Assembly (NCBI RefSeq): GCF_001570565.1
Contig: NZ_BBXE01000040.1
Span: forward strand, 39,818-103,817
Length of the DNA: 64,000 nucleotides
Reading direction: 5' to 3'
Origin: Herbidospora yilanensis
GTDB lineage: Bacteria; Actinomycetota; Actinomycetes; Streptosporangiales; Streptosporangiaceae
Position numbers and translations under genes: made by a program. Under the pieces are notes generated by a model. It was not told the origin of the DNA. It worked only from the letters and a program-made list of their open reading frames with translations, and did no database searches. Shown here one piece after another: positions 50,831-59,893 of the stretch (its first letter is position 1; each line of letters starts with the position of its first letter).

Positions 50831-53800
50831 CCACTATCGGTTCCGGAGCGAGTTGGTCGACCGGCTCCGCGGTGATCTGCTCGGGCCGGTCGGCGGAGAC
50901 GAGGAGATTCTCAAGGACGCCCCCCTCGACGCGTACACCACCGGCATTCTGTTCCCGAGACTGACGGACACCGAGGTCGACGAGGAACGGGACGCCCAGG
51001 TCGACGAGGGCCAGGCGCCGGCGATCCTTACGGTTGACGAGCTGCCGGACACCGGGGTGTCGCTCGCGAACACCCAGACCCCCTCGTCGATGGGCCTGAC
51101 CGTGGCCGTCGACACCCGGACGGCGAACACGCTCAGGATCCACGCCTCGGCGGCCGTTTACGACCCGATCGACGAGTACGGAAACCCGACGCCCGCCAAA
51201 CGGGCCGCTCGGCGGACCACCGACGACGTCAAACTCCAGTGGCGCCGACGAGTGGTGGGTGCCGATCCTGTGGACGTCTCGGTGACGGATCCTGGGGAGC
51301 GTCGGGAGTATTTGGCCGACGGACTCCAGCTTCGCGTCACCGTGCGGCGTCCTCACCCCGAGACCGGTGCTGCGGCGGTGACGATCACCCTGGTCAACAC
51401 ACACAGCGTGGAGGCCTTCGATCTCAGGGACCCGGTCAGCTTCTTCCAGCCGGAGATCCTGGTTTCGGGAGTCGACGACGGACGAATTCTCGTGGAACGT
51501 CCGGTGCCCGTCGGCGCCGACGACGGGGAGGTCCGCACCAACGGCCTGCTCTACCGGCATGCACCGACCTTCGCGGTCGGTCACGGATGCGCCGTCGACT
51601 GGGACTGGGTGCCCCCGCCGCCACGTGCGGAGGAGCTGCTCAAGGGGGAGCCCGCGAGGGTGCGCACCGCCTGGACGACCTTCGTGCCCGAGAGGGAGAT
51701 GCTGCTCACCGACTCCAATCCAGACATCGACGACTCCGATCTGGGCATGCTCTACCTCGCCGAGGCCACCGACCAGGACGTGCTCGCCGCCCTGCGCCGC
51801 CTCGCGGCCGGTTACCGGGCGTGGATCTCCGAACGCGCAGAGGAGGCGCTACTCCTCGCCGACACCCCGCACGCCGAGGCGGCGAAACTCCAGGTGGATC
51901 AGTGCGAGGAGGCCTGCAACCGGATCGTCGCGGGCATCGAGACCTTACGCGACGACCCCCTGTCGATGGCGGCCTTCCGCAGCGCCAACCGCGCGATGGC
52001 CCTACAACGAGGACACACCGTCTGGATCAAGTCCAGTCGAGCCGGGGAGGTGAAGGCCGGGGGTGTGTGGCGTCCGTTCCAGATCGCATTCATGCTTCTC
52101 TGCCTCAACGGCATCGTCGACGAACAGCATCCGGATCGCCGGACAGCCGACCTCCTGTGGTTCCCGACCGGTGGTGGCAAGACCGAGGCATACCTCGGGC
52201 TCATCGCCTTCACCGTCTTCCGCCGACGGATGCGGCGCGGCGACGACGGCTACGGGGTAACCGCCCTGATGCGATACACGCTTCGCCTACTCACTCTCCA
52301 GCAGTTCGAACGGGCGGCGACGCTCATCTGCGCCATGGAGACGATGCGCCGGGAACGTCCGGACTCATTCGGGCACGAGACGATCTCGATCGGCATGTGG
52401 GTGGGTAGGGCGGCGACGCCGAACAAGGTCCACGACGCCCAGATCGGCATCAAGAAGCTGCGGGACGGCGGGGAGCTTCAGACCGAGAACGCGGTCCAGC
52501 TACGGGGTTGCCCCTGGTGCGGCACACCCATGGACGCCTGGCACTACGAAGCCGACGCCTCGACGGGGCACATGCACATTCACTGTCCCAACGAGCAGTG
52601 CGACTTCCACCACGGACTTCCCGTACACGTCGTCGACGAGGTGATCTACCGGGTCCGACCGACCCTCCTCATCGCGACCGTCGACAAGTTCGCCCAGATC
52701 GCCTGGCGCGCCGAGGTCGCGTCCCTGTTCAACCGCGACCTCCCTAAGACACCGCCTCCGGAATTGATCGTGCAAGACGAGCTGCATCTGATCTCGGGCG
52801 CTCTCGGAACCCTGACCGGTCTCTACGAAACGGCCATCGACGCCGCCGCCGACGAGCCCAAGGTGATCGCGTCCACCGCGACCATCCGTCGTGCCCGCGA
52901 CCAGGGGCGCCGGCTGTTCGATCGGGAGGTCCGGCAGTTTCCCCCCGCCGGGTTGGACGCCCGGGATTCCTGGTTCGCGGTGGAGACACCTGCGGAGTCG
53001 AAGTCATCTCGTCTCTATGTCGGTCTGCTCAGCCCGGGAACCAGTCAGGCGAGTCTGTTGGTGCGCGCGTACGCGGCGCTGCTCCACCACGCGTCGAGGA
53101 TCGAGGCGGACGAGTCGGTCCGTGACGCCTACTGGACGCTGATCGGGTACTTCAACAGCCTTCGTTTGCTCGCGGCCGCCGAGCTGCAGGTTCTCGACGA
53201 CGTTCAGGACCGTCTCAAACTGCTCGCCGGTGAGGGGCAGCCCGCGCGTGAGGTCGAGGGGCTCGCAGAGCTGACGAGCCGGGTGAAGTCCAGCGACATC
53301 CCGAAGCGGCTCAAGGATCTGGAGATCGGTAGGCCCAGCGACGACGTTTTCGACACTGTGCTTGCCACGAACATGATCTCGGTGGGTGTGGACGTCGACC
53401 GCCTCGGGCTCATGGCGATCATGGGCCAGCCTCAGACGACGGCTGAGTACATTCAGGCCAGCAGCCGAGTGGGTCGACGGGATCCGGGCCTTGTCGTCAT
53501 GCTCTACAACGCGAGCCGCTCCCGCGACCGGTCTCATTACGAGAGGTTCGTGTCCTATCACTCCGCGCTCTACCGGCAGGTCGAGTCAACGAGCGTCACC
53601 CCGTTCTCCTCACGGGCACGTGACCGGGCCCTGCACGCCGTGTTCGTCGGTCTCGGCCGGCTTGTGTTCCCGGAGATGCGGCCGAACAGCGCTGCGGGAA
53701 ACGCTCGCCGCTTCGGCGAACGGTTCGAGGAGTTGAAGGACATCATCCTTGCCCGGGTCCGTGCCGTGGATCCGGAGGAGGCGGCCGGTACGGAGGCCGA

Positions 53801-54014
53801 TCTCGACGACATCATCGCCAAATGGCGAAAGATGGCGGACAACAACCCCGACCTGGTCTACGAGGCGAAGGCGAACTTCAAGCGGAGCGAACCGAGGGCC
53901 GACGACACGGCCCTGCTCTGCACTTATGCCGATGAGGACCTCCGCGATGCGATACCCACTTTGTGGAGTATGCGCGACGTCGACGTCGAATCCGATCTCT
54001 ACCAGGAGCGCTGA
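50814..54014 (+). CDS. drmA: DrmA-like SF2 helicase (DISARM core)
   Basis: The ATG at 50814 with AAGGAGGAG upstream gives 1066 residues. Walker A is FPTGGGKTEAYLGL (450-463); motif II is QDELH at 654-658; STAT follows; the C-terminal part has QASSRVGRRDPG. An inserted zinc ribbon has Cys566, Cys569, Cys591 and Cys596. Residues 1-400 are family-specific. This arrangement, followed directly by a DUF1998 gene, is that of DrmA-DrmB in DISARM, where the pair forms a DNA-translocating, phage-DNA-binding complex. Two bases separate it from the DrmB-like gene. Confidence 0.85.
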   Translation: MTQRTDHYRFRSELVDRLRGDLLGPVGGDEEILKDAPLDAYTTGILFPRLTDTEVDEERDAQVDEGQAPAILTVDELPDTGVSLANTQTPSSMGLTVAVDTRTANTLRIHASAAVYDPIDEYGNPTPAKRAARRTTDDVKLQWRRRVVGADPVDVSVTDPGERREYLADGLQLRVTVRRPHPETGAAAVTITLVNTHSVEAFDLRDPVSFFQPEILVSGVDDGRILVERPVPVGADDGEVRTNGLLYRHAPTFAVGHGCAVDWDWVPPPPRAEELLKGEPARVRTAWTTFVPEREMLLTDSNPDIDDSDLGMLYLAEATDQDVLAALRRLAAGYRAWISERAEEALLLADTPHAEAAKLQVDQCEEACNRIVAGIETLRDDPLSMAAFRSANRAMALQRGHTVWIKSSRAGEVKAGGVWRPFQIAFMLLCLNGIVDEQHPDRRTADLLWFPTGGGKTEAYLGLIAFTVFRRRMRRGDDGYGVTALMRYTLRLLTLQQFERAATLICAMETMRRERPDSFGHETISIGMWVGRAATPNKVHDAQIGIKKLRDGGELQTENAVQLRGCPWCGTPMDAWHYEADASTGHMHIHCPNEQCDFHHGLPVHVVDEVIYRVRPTLLIATVDKFAQIAWRAEVASLFNRDLPKTPPPELIVQDELHLISGALGTLTGLYETAIDAAADEPKVIASTATIRRARDQGRRLFDREVRQFPPAGLDARDSWFAVETPAESKSSRLYVGLLSPGTSQASLLVRAYAALLHHASRIEADESVRDAYWTLIGYFNSLRLLAAAELQVLDDVQDRLKLLAGEGQPAREVEGLAELTSRVKSSDIPKRLKDLEIGRPSDDVFDTVLATNMISVGVDVDRLGLMAIMGQPQTTAEYIQASSRVGRRDPGLVVMLYNASRSRDRSHYERFVSYHSALYRQVESTSVTPFSSRARDRALHAVFVGLGRLVFPEMRPNSAAGNARRFGERFEELKDIILARVRAVDPEEAAGTEADLDDIIAKWRKMADNNPDLVYEAKANFKRSEPRADDTALLCTYADEDLRDAIPTLWSMRDVDVESDLYQER

Positions 54015-54015
54015 G

Positions 54016-55878
54016 ATGGTCCTACGGAACAGGCGCACGGGAACCGCCGGTCGAGAGCCTCGTGAGGCGAAGAGGAGCCCGATCGGGGCGGTCCGTCGAG
54101 CTCAGATGATCACGACCTACGGTGTTGGCGCGATGATCGCCATTGACGACCGGTCCTACGTCGTCAGCGGTCTGGACACGTGGAAGGACAACTCGAAGTG
54201 GGGTTCGGTGAACGAGCCCCGACTGCAGCACTGGCTAGGGGTCACCCACTTTCAGCTGCCACCCGCCGACGAGCCGTCGTCCGGGGACGGAGTCCGAGCC
54301 CGGATGTTCCCGGACATGTACTCGTGCGCCAAGTGCGAACGCCTCCAGCCGTTTCGGAGGTTCGGTTCGCCCACCGGCAAAAGCGTCTGTGCGGCATGTG
54401 ACAAGCCCATCGCGCCCTCGAGGTTCGTCATAGCCTGCGAAATGGGACATTTGGCAGACTTTCCGTACTTCGCCTGGGTGCACAAGAAGACCGCTCCGGA
54501 GGCCTTCGGGACCGAGCACGTCCTGCGTCTCAAGAGCACCGGCCGGACGGCGTCGCTCCGTTCGGTGGTGATCTCGTGCTCGTGCGGCAAGGAGGCCTCG
54601 CTCCAGGGGTCGTTTGGCCGCAACGCCCTGTCGGATCTGGGGATCGCCTGTAACGGGGGGCGTCCGTGGCTGGGCTTCGGCACCGAACAAGGCGGGTGTC
54701 CGGCGACGCCGCGCACACTCCAGCGAGGTTCGTCGGCCGCATGGTTCCCGATCAGCCGCTCCGCGCTCTCCATCCCTCCGTGGTCGGACTCGCTCCACGT
54801 ACGGCTGAACGAGAACGGGTACTACGCCCAGTGGAAGACGGCTCTGGATCTCGGAACCCCTGAGGCCGTCCTGCTGGAAATGATCAAGAAGAGCGGCATC
54901 CTCAGAGAGAGCCGCTACACCGCCGAGGACGTCCTTGACGCGGTCAACGAGCGGCGGGCGCTGGAGGCCAGCGCCCGCCCCGACTCGGACGCCGACGCGG
55001 GATTCGAGCCGGCCAACAGACTACGACGGGAAGAATACGAGAAGCTTTTCGAGGGCACGGCCACCGCCGACCGAGGCGACAACTTCGAGTGCGTGCCACC
55101 CCGGCGGAGCGCGGAGTCCCTCATGCCCGCCGAATTTCAGCAGGTCATGCTGGTGAAGCGGCTACGTGAGGTGCGCGCGCTTCAGTCGTTCACCCGCGTG
55201 GAGATGCCCGATCCGGCCAGTGGCCTGAGCGATCGCATGGCGGCCCTGTCCACCGGCGAGGTCGACTGGCTGCCCGCCATCGAGGTCAGCGGGGAGGGAG
55301 TGTTCATCACCCTCAACGAAAAGCTGCTCCAGAATTGGGAGCGGCGGCCCGGCCCCGTCCGCCGAGCCGCTCTCATCAGGGAGCACCACGAGAGTGTTCT
55401 CGCCAACCGGTTTCCAAAGCGGCCGACGGAGGAACTGCGCTCGCCGGTGACCCCCCGTTACGTGTTGCTCCACACATTGGCGCACGTGCTGATCAACGAA
55501 TGGAGCCTGGACTGCGGCTACCCCGCCTCGGCCCTGCGAGAGCGTCTGTACGCGGCCGACGACATGGCGGGAATCTTGATCTACACGGCCACCAGCGATT
55601 CGGCCGGCAGCCTCGGCGGAGTGGTCGCCAAGGGCGAATACGCGCCGTTGCGTGACTCCCTCGTCTCGGCGGTCGAACGCGCATCGTGGTGCTCGCAGGA
55701 TCCGCCGTGCATGGAATCGGAGGCGAGCGGCGTCGACAGTCTGAACCTGGCGGCCTGCTACGCATGCGTCCTGCTCCCGGAAACCAGCTGTGAGACGAAC
55801 AACGTCTTCCTTGACCGCGCGATGCTCGTCGGCCATCCCGACGATCCCGACACGGCCTTCTTCCGATTCGATCGCTGA
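54016..55878 (+). CDS. drmB: DrmB-like DUF1998 protein (DISARM core)
   Basis: A 620-residue protein with two zinc-type pairs (Cys104/107 in CAKC, Cys125/128 in CAAC), then IACEMGHLADFPYFAW, and a C-terminal DUF1998 domain: HTLAHVLINEWSLDCGY, YTATSDSAGSLGG, and the cysteine cluster in SLNLAACYACVLLPETSCE with the LDRAML end. DrmB is the partner of DrmA. The order, strand and two-base spacing support the pair. No DrmC (phospholipase D-type) gene follows. Confidence 0.86.
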   Translation: MVLRNRRTGTAGREPREAKRSPIGAVRRAQMITTYGVGAMIAIDDRSYVVSGLDTWKDNSKWGSVNEPRLQHWLGVTHFQLPPADEPSSGDGVRARMFPDMYSCAKCERLQPFRRFGSPTGKSVCAACDKPIAPSRFVIACEMGHLADFPYFAWVHKKTAPEAFGTEHVLRLKSTGRTASLRSVVISCSCGKEASLQGSFGRNALSDLGIACNGGRPWLGFGTEQGGCPATPRTLQRGSSAAWFPISRSALSIPPWSDSLHVRLNENGYYAQWKTALDLGTPEAVLLEMIKKSGILRESRYTAEDVLDAVNERRALEASARPDSDADAGFEPANRLRREEYEKLFEGTATADRGDNFECVPPRRSAESLMPAEFQQVMLVKRLREVRALQSFTRVEMPDPASGLSDRMAALSTGEVDWLPAIEVSGEGVFITLNEKLLQNWERRPGPVRRAALIREHHESVLANRFPKRPTEELRSPVTPRYVLLHTLAHVLINEWSLDCGYPASALRERLYAADDMAGILIYTATSDSAGSLGGVVAKGEYAPLRDSLVSAVERASWCSQDPPCMESEASGVDSLNLAACYACVLLPETSCETNNVFLDRAMLVGHPDDPDTAFFRFDR

Positions 55879-55901
55879 CACCCGACCAGGAGGTGGCGCC
55901 C

Positions 55902-57977
55902 GTGCCGAAACTCGGCATCCACCAGGACTTCCTCAGGGACTTCACCCGTTTGGAACGCTCGGTGCAGTCGAAGGTGGTCGACACGATCACGAGATTCGGA
56001 CACACCGCCGTCGCCGGGGCTCATCTGGAGAAAATCAACGCCCGTGACCCCCGGCTGAAGAGCATCCGGATCGACCTGAAGTACCGCGGCATTGTCCTCG
56101 CGCCTGAAACCGGCGAGGAGTACACGCTGCTGCGGGTGGACACCCACGACGAGGCCTACGAGTGGGCGAGGAACCGGCGGCTCTCGGTGAACGTGGCGAC
56201 AGGCCACATCGAGATTCGTGACGACAAGATCATTGAGGCGACCGTTGCCACTCTCAGCGGCGCCGGTCCGCGCTCGTCGCTCTTCGGCCACGTCTCGGAC
56301 GCCGACCTCAAACGGCTCGGGATCGACGACCAGATATTGGGATTCGCCCGGATCGTGATGGACGTCGCCGTCCTCGAGTCGTTGTCGGAGACCCTGCCCC
56401 GGGTGCAGTACGACGTGTTGATCGGACTTGCCTCCGGGCTGTCCGTGGAGGAGGTATGGGACGAGGTCGTCGGACAGGTAACCGGCGTTGATTCGTTCGA
56501 TCCCGACGATCTGTCGGCGGCGGTGCGTCGGTCCACCGATCGGATCGCCCTCGTCGACGGTCCAGACGAACTCATGGACCTCCTCGACCGCCCCTTCGCG
56601 CGCTGGCGCGTCTACCTGCATCCCTTGCAGCGCGAGATCGCATTTCGTTCGTACAGTGGATCGGCACAGGTCGTCGGGGGGCCCGGAACGGGAAAGACCG
56701 TGGTCGCGCTGCACCGCGCCCGATATCTGGCCGCGCGTGGCGGCCGTGTGCTGCTGACGACCTTCACCTCCACGCTCGCCCGATCTCTGGAGGATTCGTT
56801 ACGTCTTCTGGAACCTGACGACGACGTGCGGGCCCGAATCCACGTCCGCACTGTCGACCAGGTGGCCCGAAGGGTCGTCGAGGGGCGGGTCGGCCGGATC
56901 GTCCTCCTGCCCAGAGACGAGGAGACCGACCTCTGGCAACGCATTGCCCGACGCCGGAACTCGGCGTGGCCCGACAGGTTTCTGGCCGAGGAATGGCGCC
57001 AAGTCGTGCTGGCGCAGAACCTGACCTCAGCCGATGAGTATCTCGCGGCCCGCCGCTCCGGCCGCGGGCGCAGCCTGGGCTCCGTCCAGCGGGCCCAGAT
57101 CTGGCGGGCGATCAGCGAGTTCCAGGACGAGATGGTGCGCAGGGGACGGCACACACACGAGACGGTGTGCGTCAAGGCGGCGGAACTGCTCTGCGCCGAG
57201 ACCGACAAGCCCTATGACCACGTCGTCGTTGACGAGGCGCAGGATCTGCATCCTGTACGGTGGCGGGTTCTCCGAGGCGCTGTGGCAGAGGGCCCGGACG
57301 ATCTGTTCATCGCGGGAGACACTCATCAGCGCATTTACGAGGGCTCGGTCTCCCTGTCCTCTCTCGGGATACGGGTGGCGGGTCGGTCCAGCCGGTTGAC
57401 GGTCAACTACCGGACAACGGCGGAGATCCTTAAGTGGAGCTGCGCGATGCTCTCGGGCGAGTCCGTCGACGGCCTGTCCGGCGAGGAGGCGACGCTGACC
57501 GGCTGCCGCTCCGAGATGCACGGTCAGGAGCCGGACGTGTTCGGCGCACCGACCCGGGAATCCGAACTGGCGGAGCTGGTGAACAAGGTCGAGGAATGGC
57601 TCGACCTCGGGGTGTCCCCAGGAGCGATCGGCGTCGCGGCACGTTCCGGTACGTACGCGAGGCAGGCCGCCGAGGCGTTGACCGCCGCTGGCGTGGCCGC
57701 GGAGCAGGTCACCAGAGATCAACCGGCTGACGGGGAGTGTGTGCAGACGATGACCATGCACCGGATGAAGGGCTTGGAGTTTCGCTGCGTCGCCGTGGTC
57801 GGGGTGGGTGCGGATTCCCTGCCGCTCTCCAGCGCCGTTACGCCACTGGAGGACGACGCAGCGACGCACCGGAACGATCTGCGGCGAGAGCGCTGCCTGC
57901 TTTTCGTCGCCACCACGCGGGCGCGTGAACGATTGGCGGTTTCCTGGCACGGTGGCCCCAGTGTGTTCCTGAAGTGA
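55902..57977 (+). CDS. UvrD-like helicase with a RelE/ParE-like N-terminal domain
   Basis: A GTG at 55902 with AGGAGG eight bases upstream gives 691 residues. Residues 1-105 look like a RelE/ParE-type toxin fold (LRDFTRLERSVQSKVVDTI, RSIRID-like basic strand, YTLLRVDTHDEAYEWARNRR). A long linker leads to an SF1 helicase: Walker A VGGPGTGKT at 258-266, DEAQD at 444-448, GDTHQRIYEG, HRMKGLEFRCVAVVGV and FVATTRARERLAVSW. The toxin-like part lacks obvious ribonuclease residues and may bind DNA, RNA or a partner. It is the last gene of the plus-strand operon. Confidence 0.85.
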   Translation: MPKLGIHQDFLRDFTRLERSVQSKVVDTITRFGHTAVAGAHLEKINARDPRLKSIRIDLKYRGIVLAPETGEEYTLLRVDTHDEAYEWARNRRLSVNVATGHIEIRDDKIIEATVATLSGAGPRSSLFGHVSDADLKRLGIDDQILGFARIVMDVAVLESLSETLPRVQYDVLIGLASGLSVEEVWDEVVGQVTGVDSFDPDDLSAAVRRSTDRIALVDGPDELMDLLDRPFARWRVYLHPLQREIAFRSYSGSAQVVGGPGTGKTVVALHRARYLAARGGRVLLTTFTSTLARSLEDSLRLLEPDDDVRARIHVRTVDQVARRVVEGRVGRIVLLPRDEETDLWQRIARRRNSAWPDRFLAEEWRQVVLAQNLTSADEYLAARRSGRGRSLGSVQRAQIWRAISEFQDEMVRRGRHTHETVCVKAAELLCAETDKPYDHVVVDEAQDLHPVRWRVLRGAVAEGPDDLFIAGDTHQRIYEGSVSLSSLGIRVAGRSSRLTVNYRTTAEILKWSCAMLSGESVDGLSGEEATLTGCRSEMHGQEPDVFGAPTRESELAELVNKVEEWLDLGVSPGAIGVAARSGTYARQAAEALTAAGVAAEQVTRDQPADGECVQTMTMHRMKGLEFRCVAVVGVGADSLPLSSAVTPLEDDAATHRNDLRRERCLLFVATTRARERLAVSWHGGPSVFLK

Positions 57978-57983
57978 CCGGCG

Positions 57984-59708
57984 CTACCGAGGCCAGTCGT
58001 GCACCAAGTCCTGGACGAGGTCGTCGGAGACGGACATCGGCCGGAGCGGAATCATCGCCGCCCCACCCGTGGGGCGGAACAGAGCCCGACCCGCCATGAG
58101 CGTCTCGGCGCCGTCCTCGTCCAAGACACAGCGACTGCGTTCAACCGACGAGACGGGGAGGCAGAGGCGTCCGGGAAAGTAGGCGGAGACCGACGACGTG
58201 AGGACCTTCGCGGACGGACGGGTGGTTCTGACCACCAGATGAACCCCTACTGCCCGGCTAACTTGCGCGATCTTCGCGATCCGAGATCCGATCTCACCAC
58301 CGGATGCGCTCATGGGCTCGGCGAACTCGTCGATCACTGTCAGCACGTCAGGATATGGGAGTTCGTCGCTCAGGGAATTCTTCCCTGACCACGAAATCTG
58401 CCCGGTCACAGCCCGTTCATTGAAGTCGTCGATGGTACGGCACTTGGTCGCCCTCAGCTCGGCGAAACGCCGCCCCACCTCTTCGACGACCCATGGCAGT
58501 ACATCGTTGTCGCGCATCGGCAGGACGTGGGGCGCCTCGGCGAAATCCGCCAGCCGACCGGCTCGAGAATCGACGAAGGCGAGTCGCAGCCGCGACGGTC
58601 TGGTGTACAGAAGGGCGCCGGTCACGATGCCTCGAACGGGGTCGGTCCTTGGATCCCCATGGGATCCCCCAATGAGCAAGTGGGTCGAGCGGGTCAGGTC
58701 GAGGAAGACCGGCACTCCGCCGTCGTCGACCCCTAGCGGAAGCCGTCGGTCGCCCGACTCGTCCAGGGCGTCGTGAAGGCCCAGGATGTCGATGAACTTG
58801 GACTCGACGGGGGAGGCCGGCGGCGGCTCGGTTTCCTGTTGCCAAGTATTGGAATCGGTCGTGGTCGGCCGTCTTTCCTCGGCGCGGACGCCGCGGCGGA
58901 AGTTCCTGAGCCGCTCGGCGACCTGCTCGGCGGTCTGTGGGCGATCCCCAGGATCCTTGGCCATCAGGTGCAGGATCAATTCCTCGACGGCGAGAGGTAT
59001 GTCGGGCCGGATCTCACTCGGACGCTCGGGGGTCGCGTTCAGGTGCTGGGCCATCAGGAAAGCCGCGTCGCCGAGGAACGGACGCTGGCCGGTGACCATC
59101 TCGTAGAGCACGCAGCCGAGGGAGTAGAGATCCGAGCGTGCGTCGACGCGACCCGAAAACTGTTCGGGCGCCATGTAGTAGGCGGTCCCGACCCCACGGG
59201 TCACCACGAGGCCCGATCTTTCGATGATTCGCGCGATTCCGAAGTCACACAGCTTAGGAACGCCGAAGCCGTCCCGGAGGAGAACGATGTTGCCGGGCTT
59301 GACGTCACGATGCACGACGTTGTGCCGGTGCGCCGCGTCCAGGGCGTCGGCCACCCGTTCGGTGATCAGAACGGCCTCTTCGATGGGCAGACCGCCGCGC
59401 CGGTTCAACAGCACCCGGGCCAGGTCATCGCCGTCGAGATACTCCATGACGAGGAACATCCTGCCCTCGTGCTCGCCGGCGTCGAACAGAACGACAATGC
59501 GGTCGTGCCGCACTCGGGCGGCGATGCGAACCTCGGCGTTGAATCTCGTCATCATCGCCGGGTCGTCCGAACCGCCTCCAAAGAGGATTTTGATGGCGAC
59601 CTGACGATCCAGCTTGCCGTCGACAGCCCGCCATACCTCTCCCATGCCCCCGATGCCGAGCTTCTCCTCCAGCCGATATCTGTCGGCAAGTACCGTGCCA
59701 CTTTGCAC
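57984..59708 (-). CDS. Ser/Thr kinase fused to an FtsK/HerA-like domain with lost Walker A
   Basis: The GTG at 59708 with GGAGG five bases upstream gives 574 residues and no membrane segment. The kinase domain (about 10-270) is intact: GIGGMGEVW, Lys40, Asp135 in VVHRDVKPGN, DFG 155-157. After a linker, residues about 330-560 match an FtsK-type motor: THLLIGGSHGDPRTD where FtsK has GTTGSGKS, VIDEFAE (Walker B, 458-464), VVRTTRPSAKV like the ATQRPS sensor, and FPGRLCLPVSS followed by DEDGAETLMAGRALF. The missing GK makes ATP hydrolysis there unlikely. It faces the helicase operon tail to tail. It may link phosphorylation to the DNA-handling complex. Confidence 0.82.
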   Translation of the reverse strand: MQSGTVLADRYRLEEKLGIGGMGEVWRAVDGKLDRQVAIKILFGGGSDDPAMMTRFNAEVRIAARVRHDRIVVLFDAGEHEGRMFLVMEYLDGDDLARVLLNRRGGLPIEEAVLITERVADALDAAHRHNVVHRDVKPGNIVLLRDGFGVPKLCDFGIARIIERSGLVVTRGVGTAYYMAPEQFSGRVDARSDLYSLGCVLYEMVTGQRPFLGDAAFLMAQHLNATPERPSEIRPDIPLAVEELILHLMAKDPGDRPQTAEQVAERLRNFRRGVRAEERRPTTTDSNTWQQETEPPPASPVESKFIDILGLHDALDESGDRRLPLGVDDGGVPVFLDLTRSTHLLIGGSHGDPRTDPVRGIVTGALLYTRPSRLRLAFVDSRAGRLADFAEAPHVLPMRDNDVLPWVVEEVGRRFAELRATKCRTIDDFNERAVTGQISWSGKNSLSDELPYPDVLTVIDEFAEPMSASGGEIGSRIAKIAQVSRAVGVHLVVRTTRPSAKVLTSSVSAYFPGRLCLPVSSVERSRCVLDEDGAETLMAGRALFRPTGGAAMIPLRPMSVSDDLVQDLVHDWPR

Positions 59709-59893
59709 GCCGGCCTCCGTCTCGCGGAACCCTTTATTGCGCGATCGTTTCGCGTCCCGATCATATCGAGTTGGGCGTCCCGTACCTGCTCGTCGGAATA
59801 TGAGCTGGTATTCGAAATCTCGTTTGAATGGCGCTGTTCGCGACCTTCCACTTTTATGGGGTCGGGAATTCCGGTTGTGGAGAGGACTTCATC

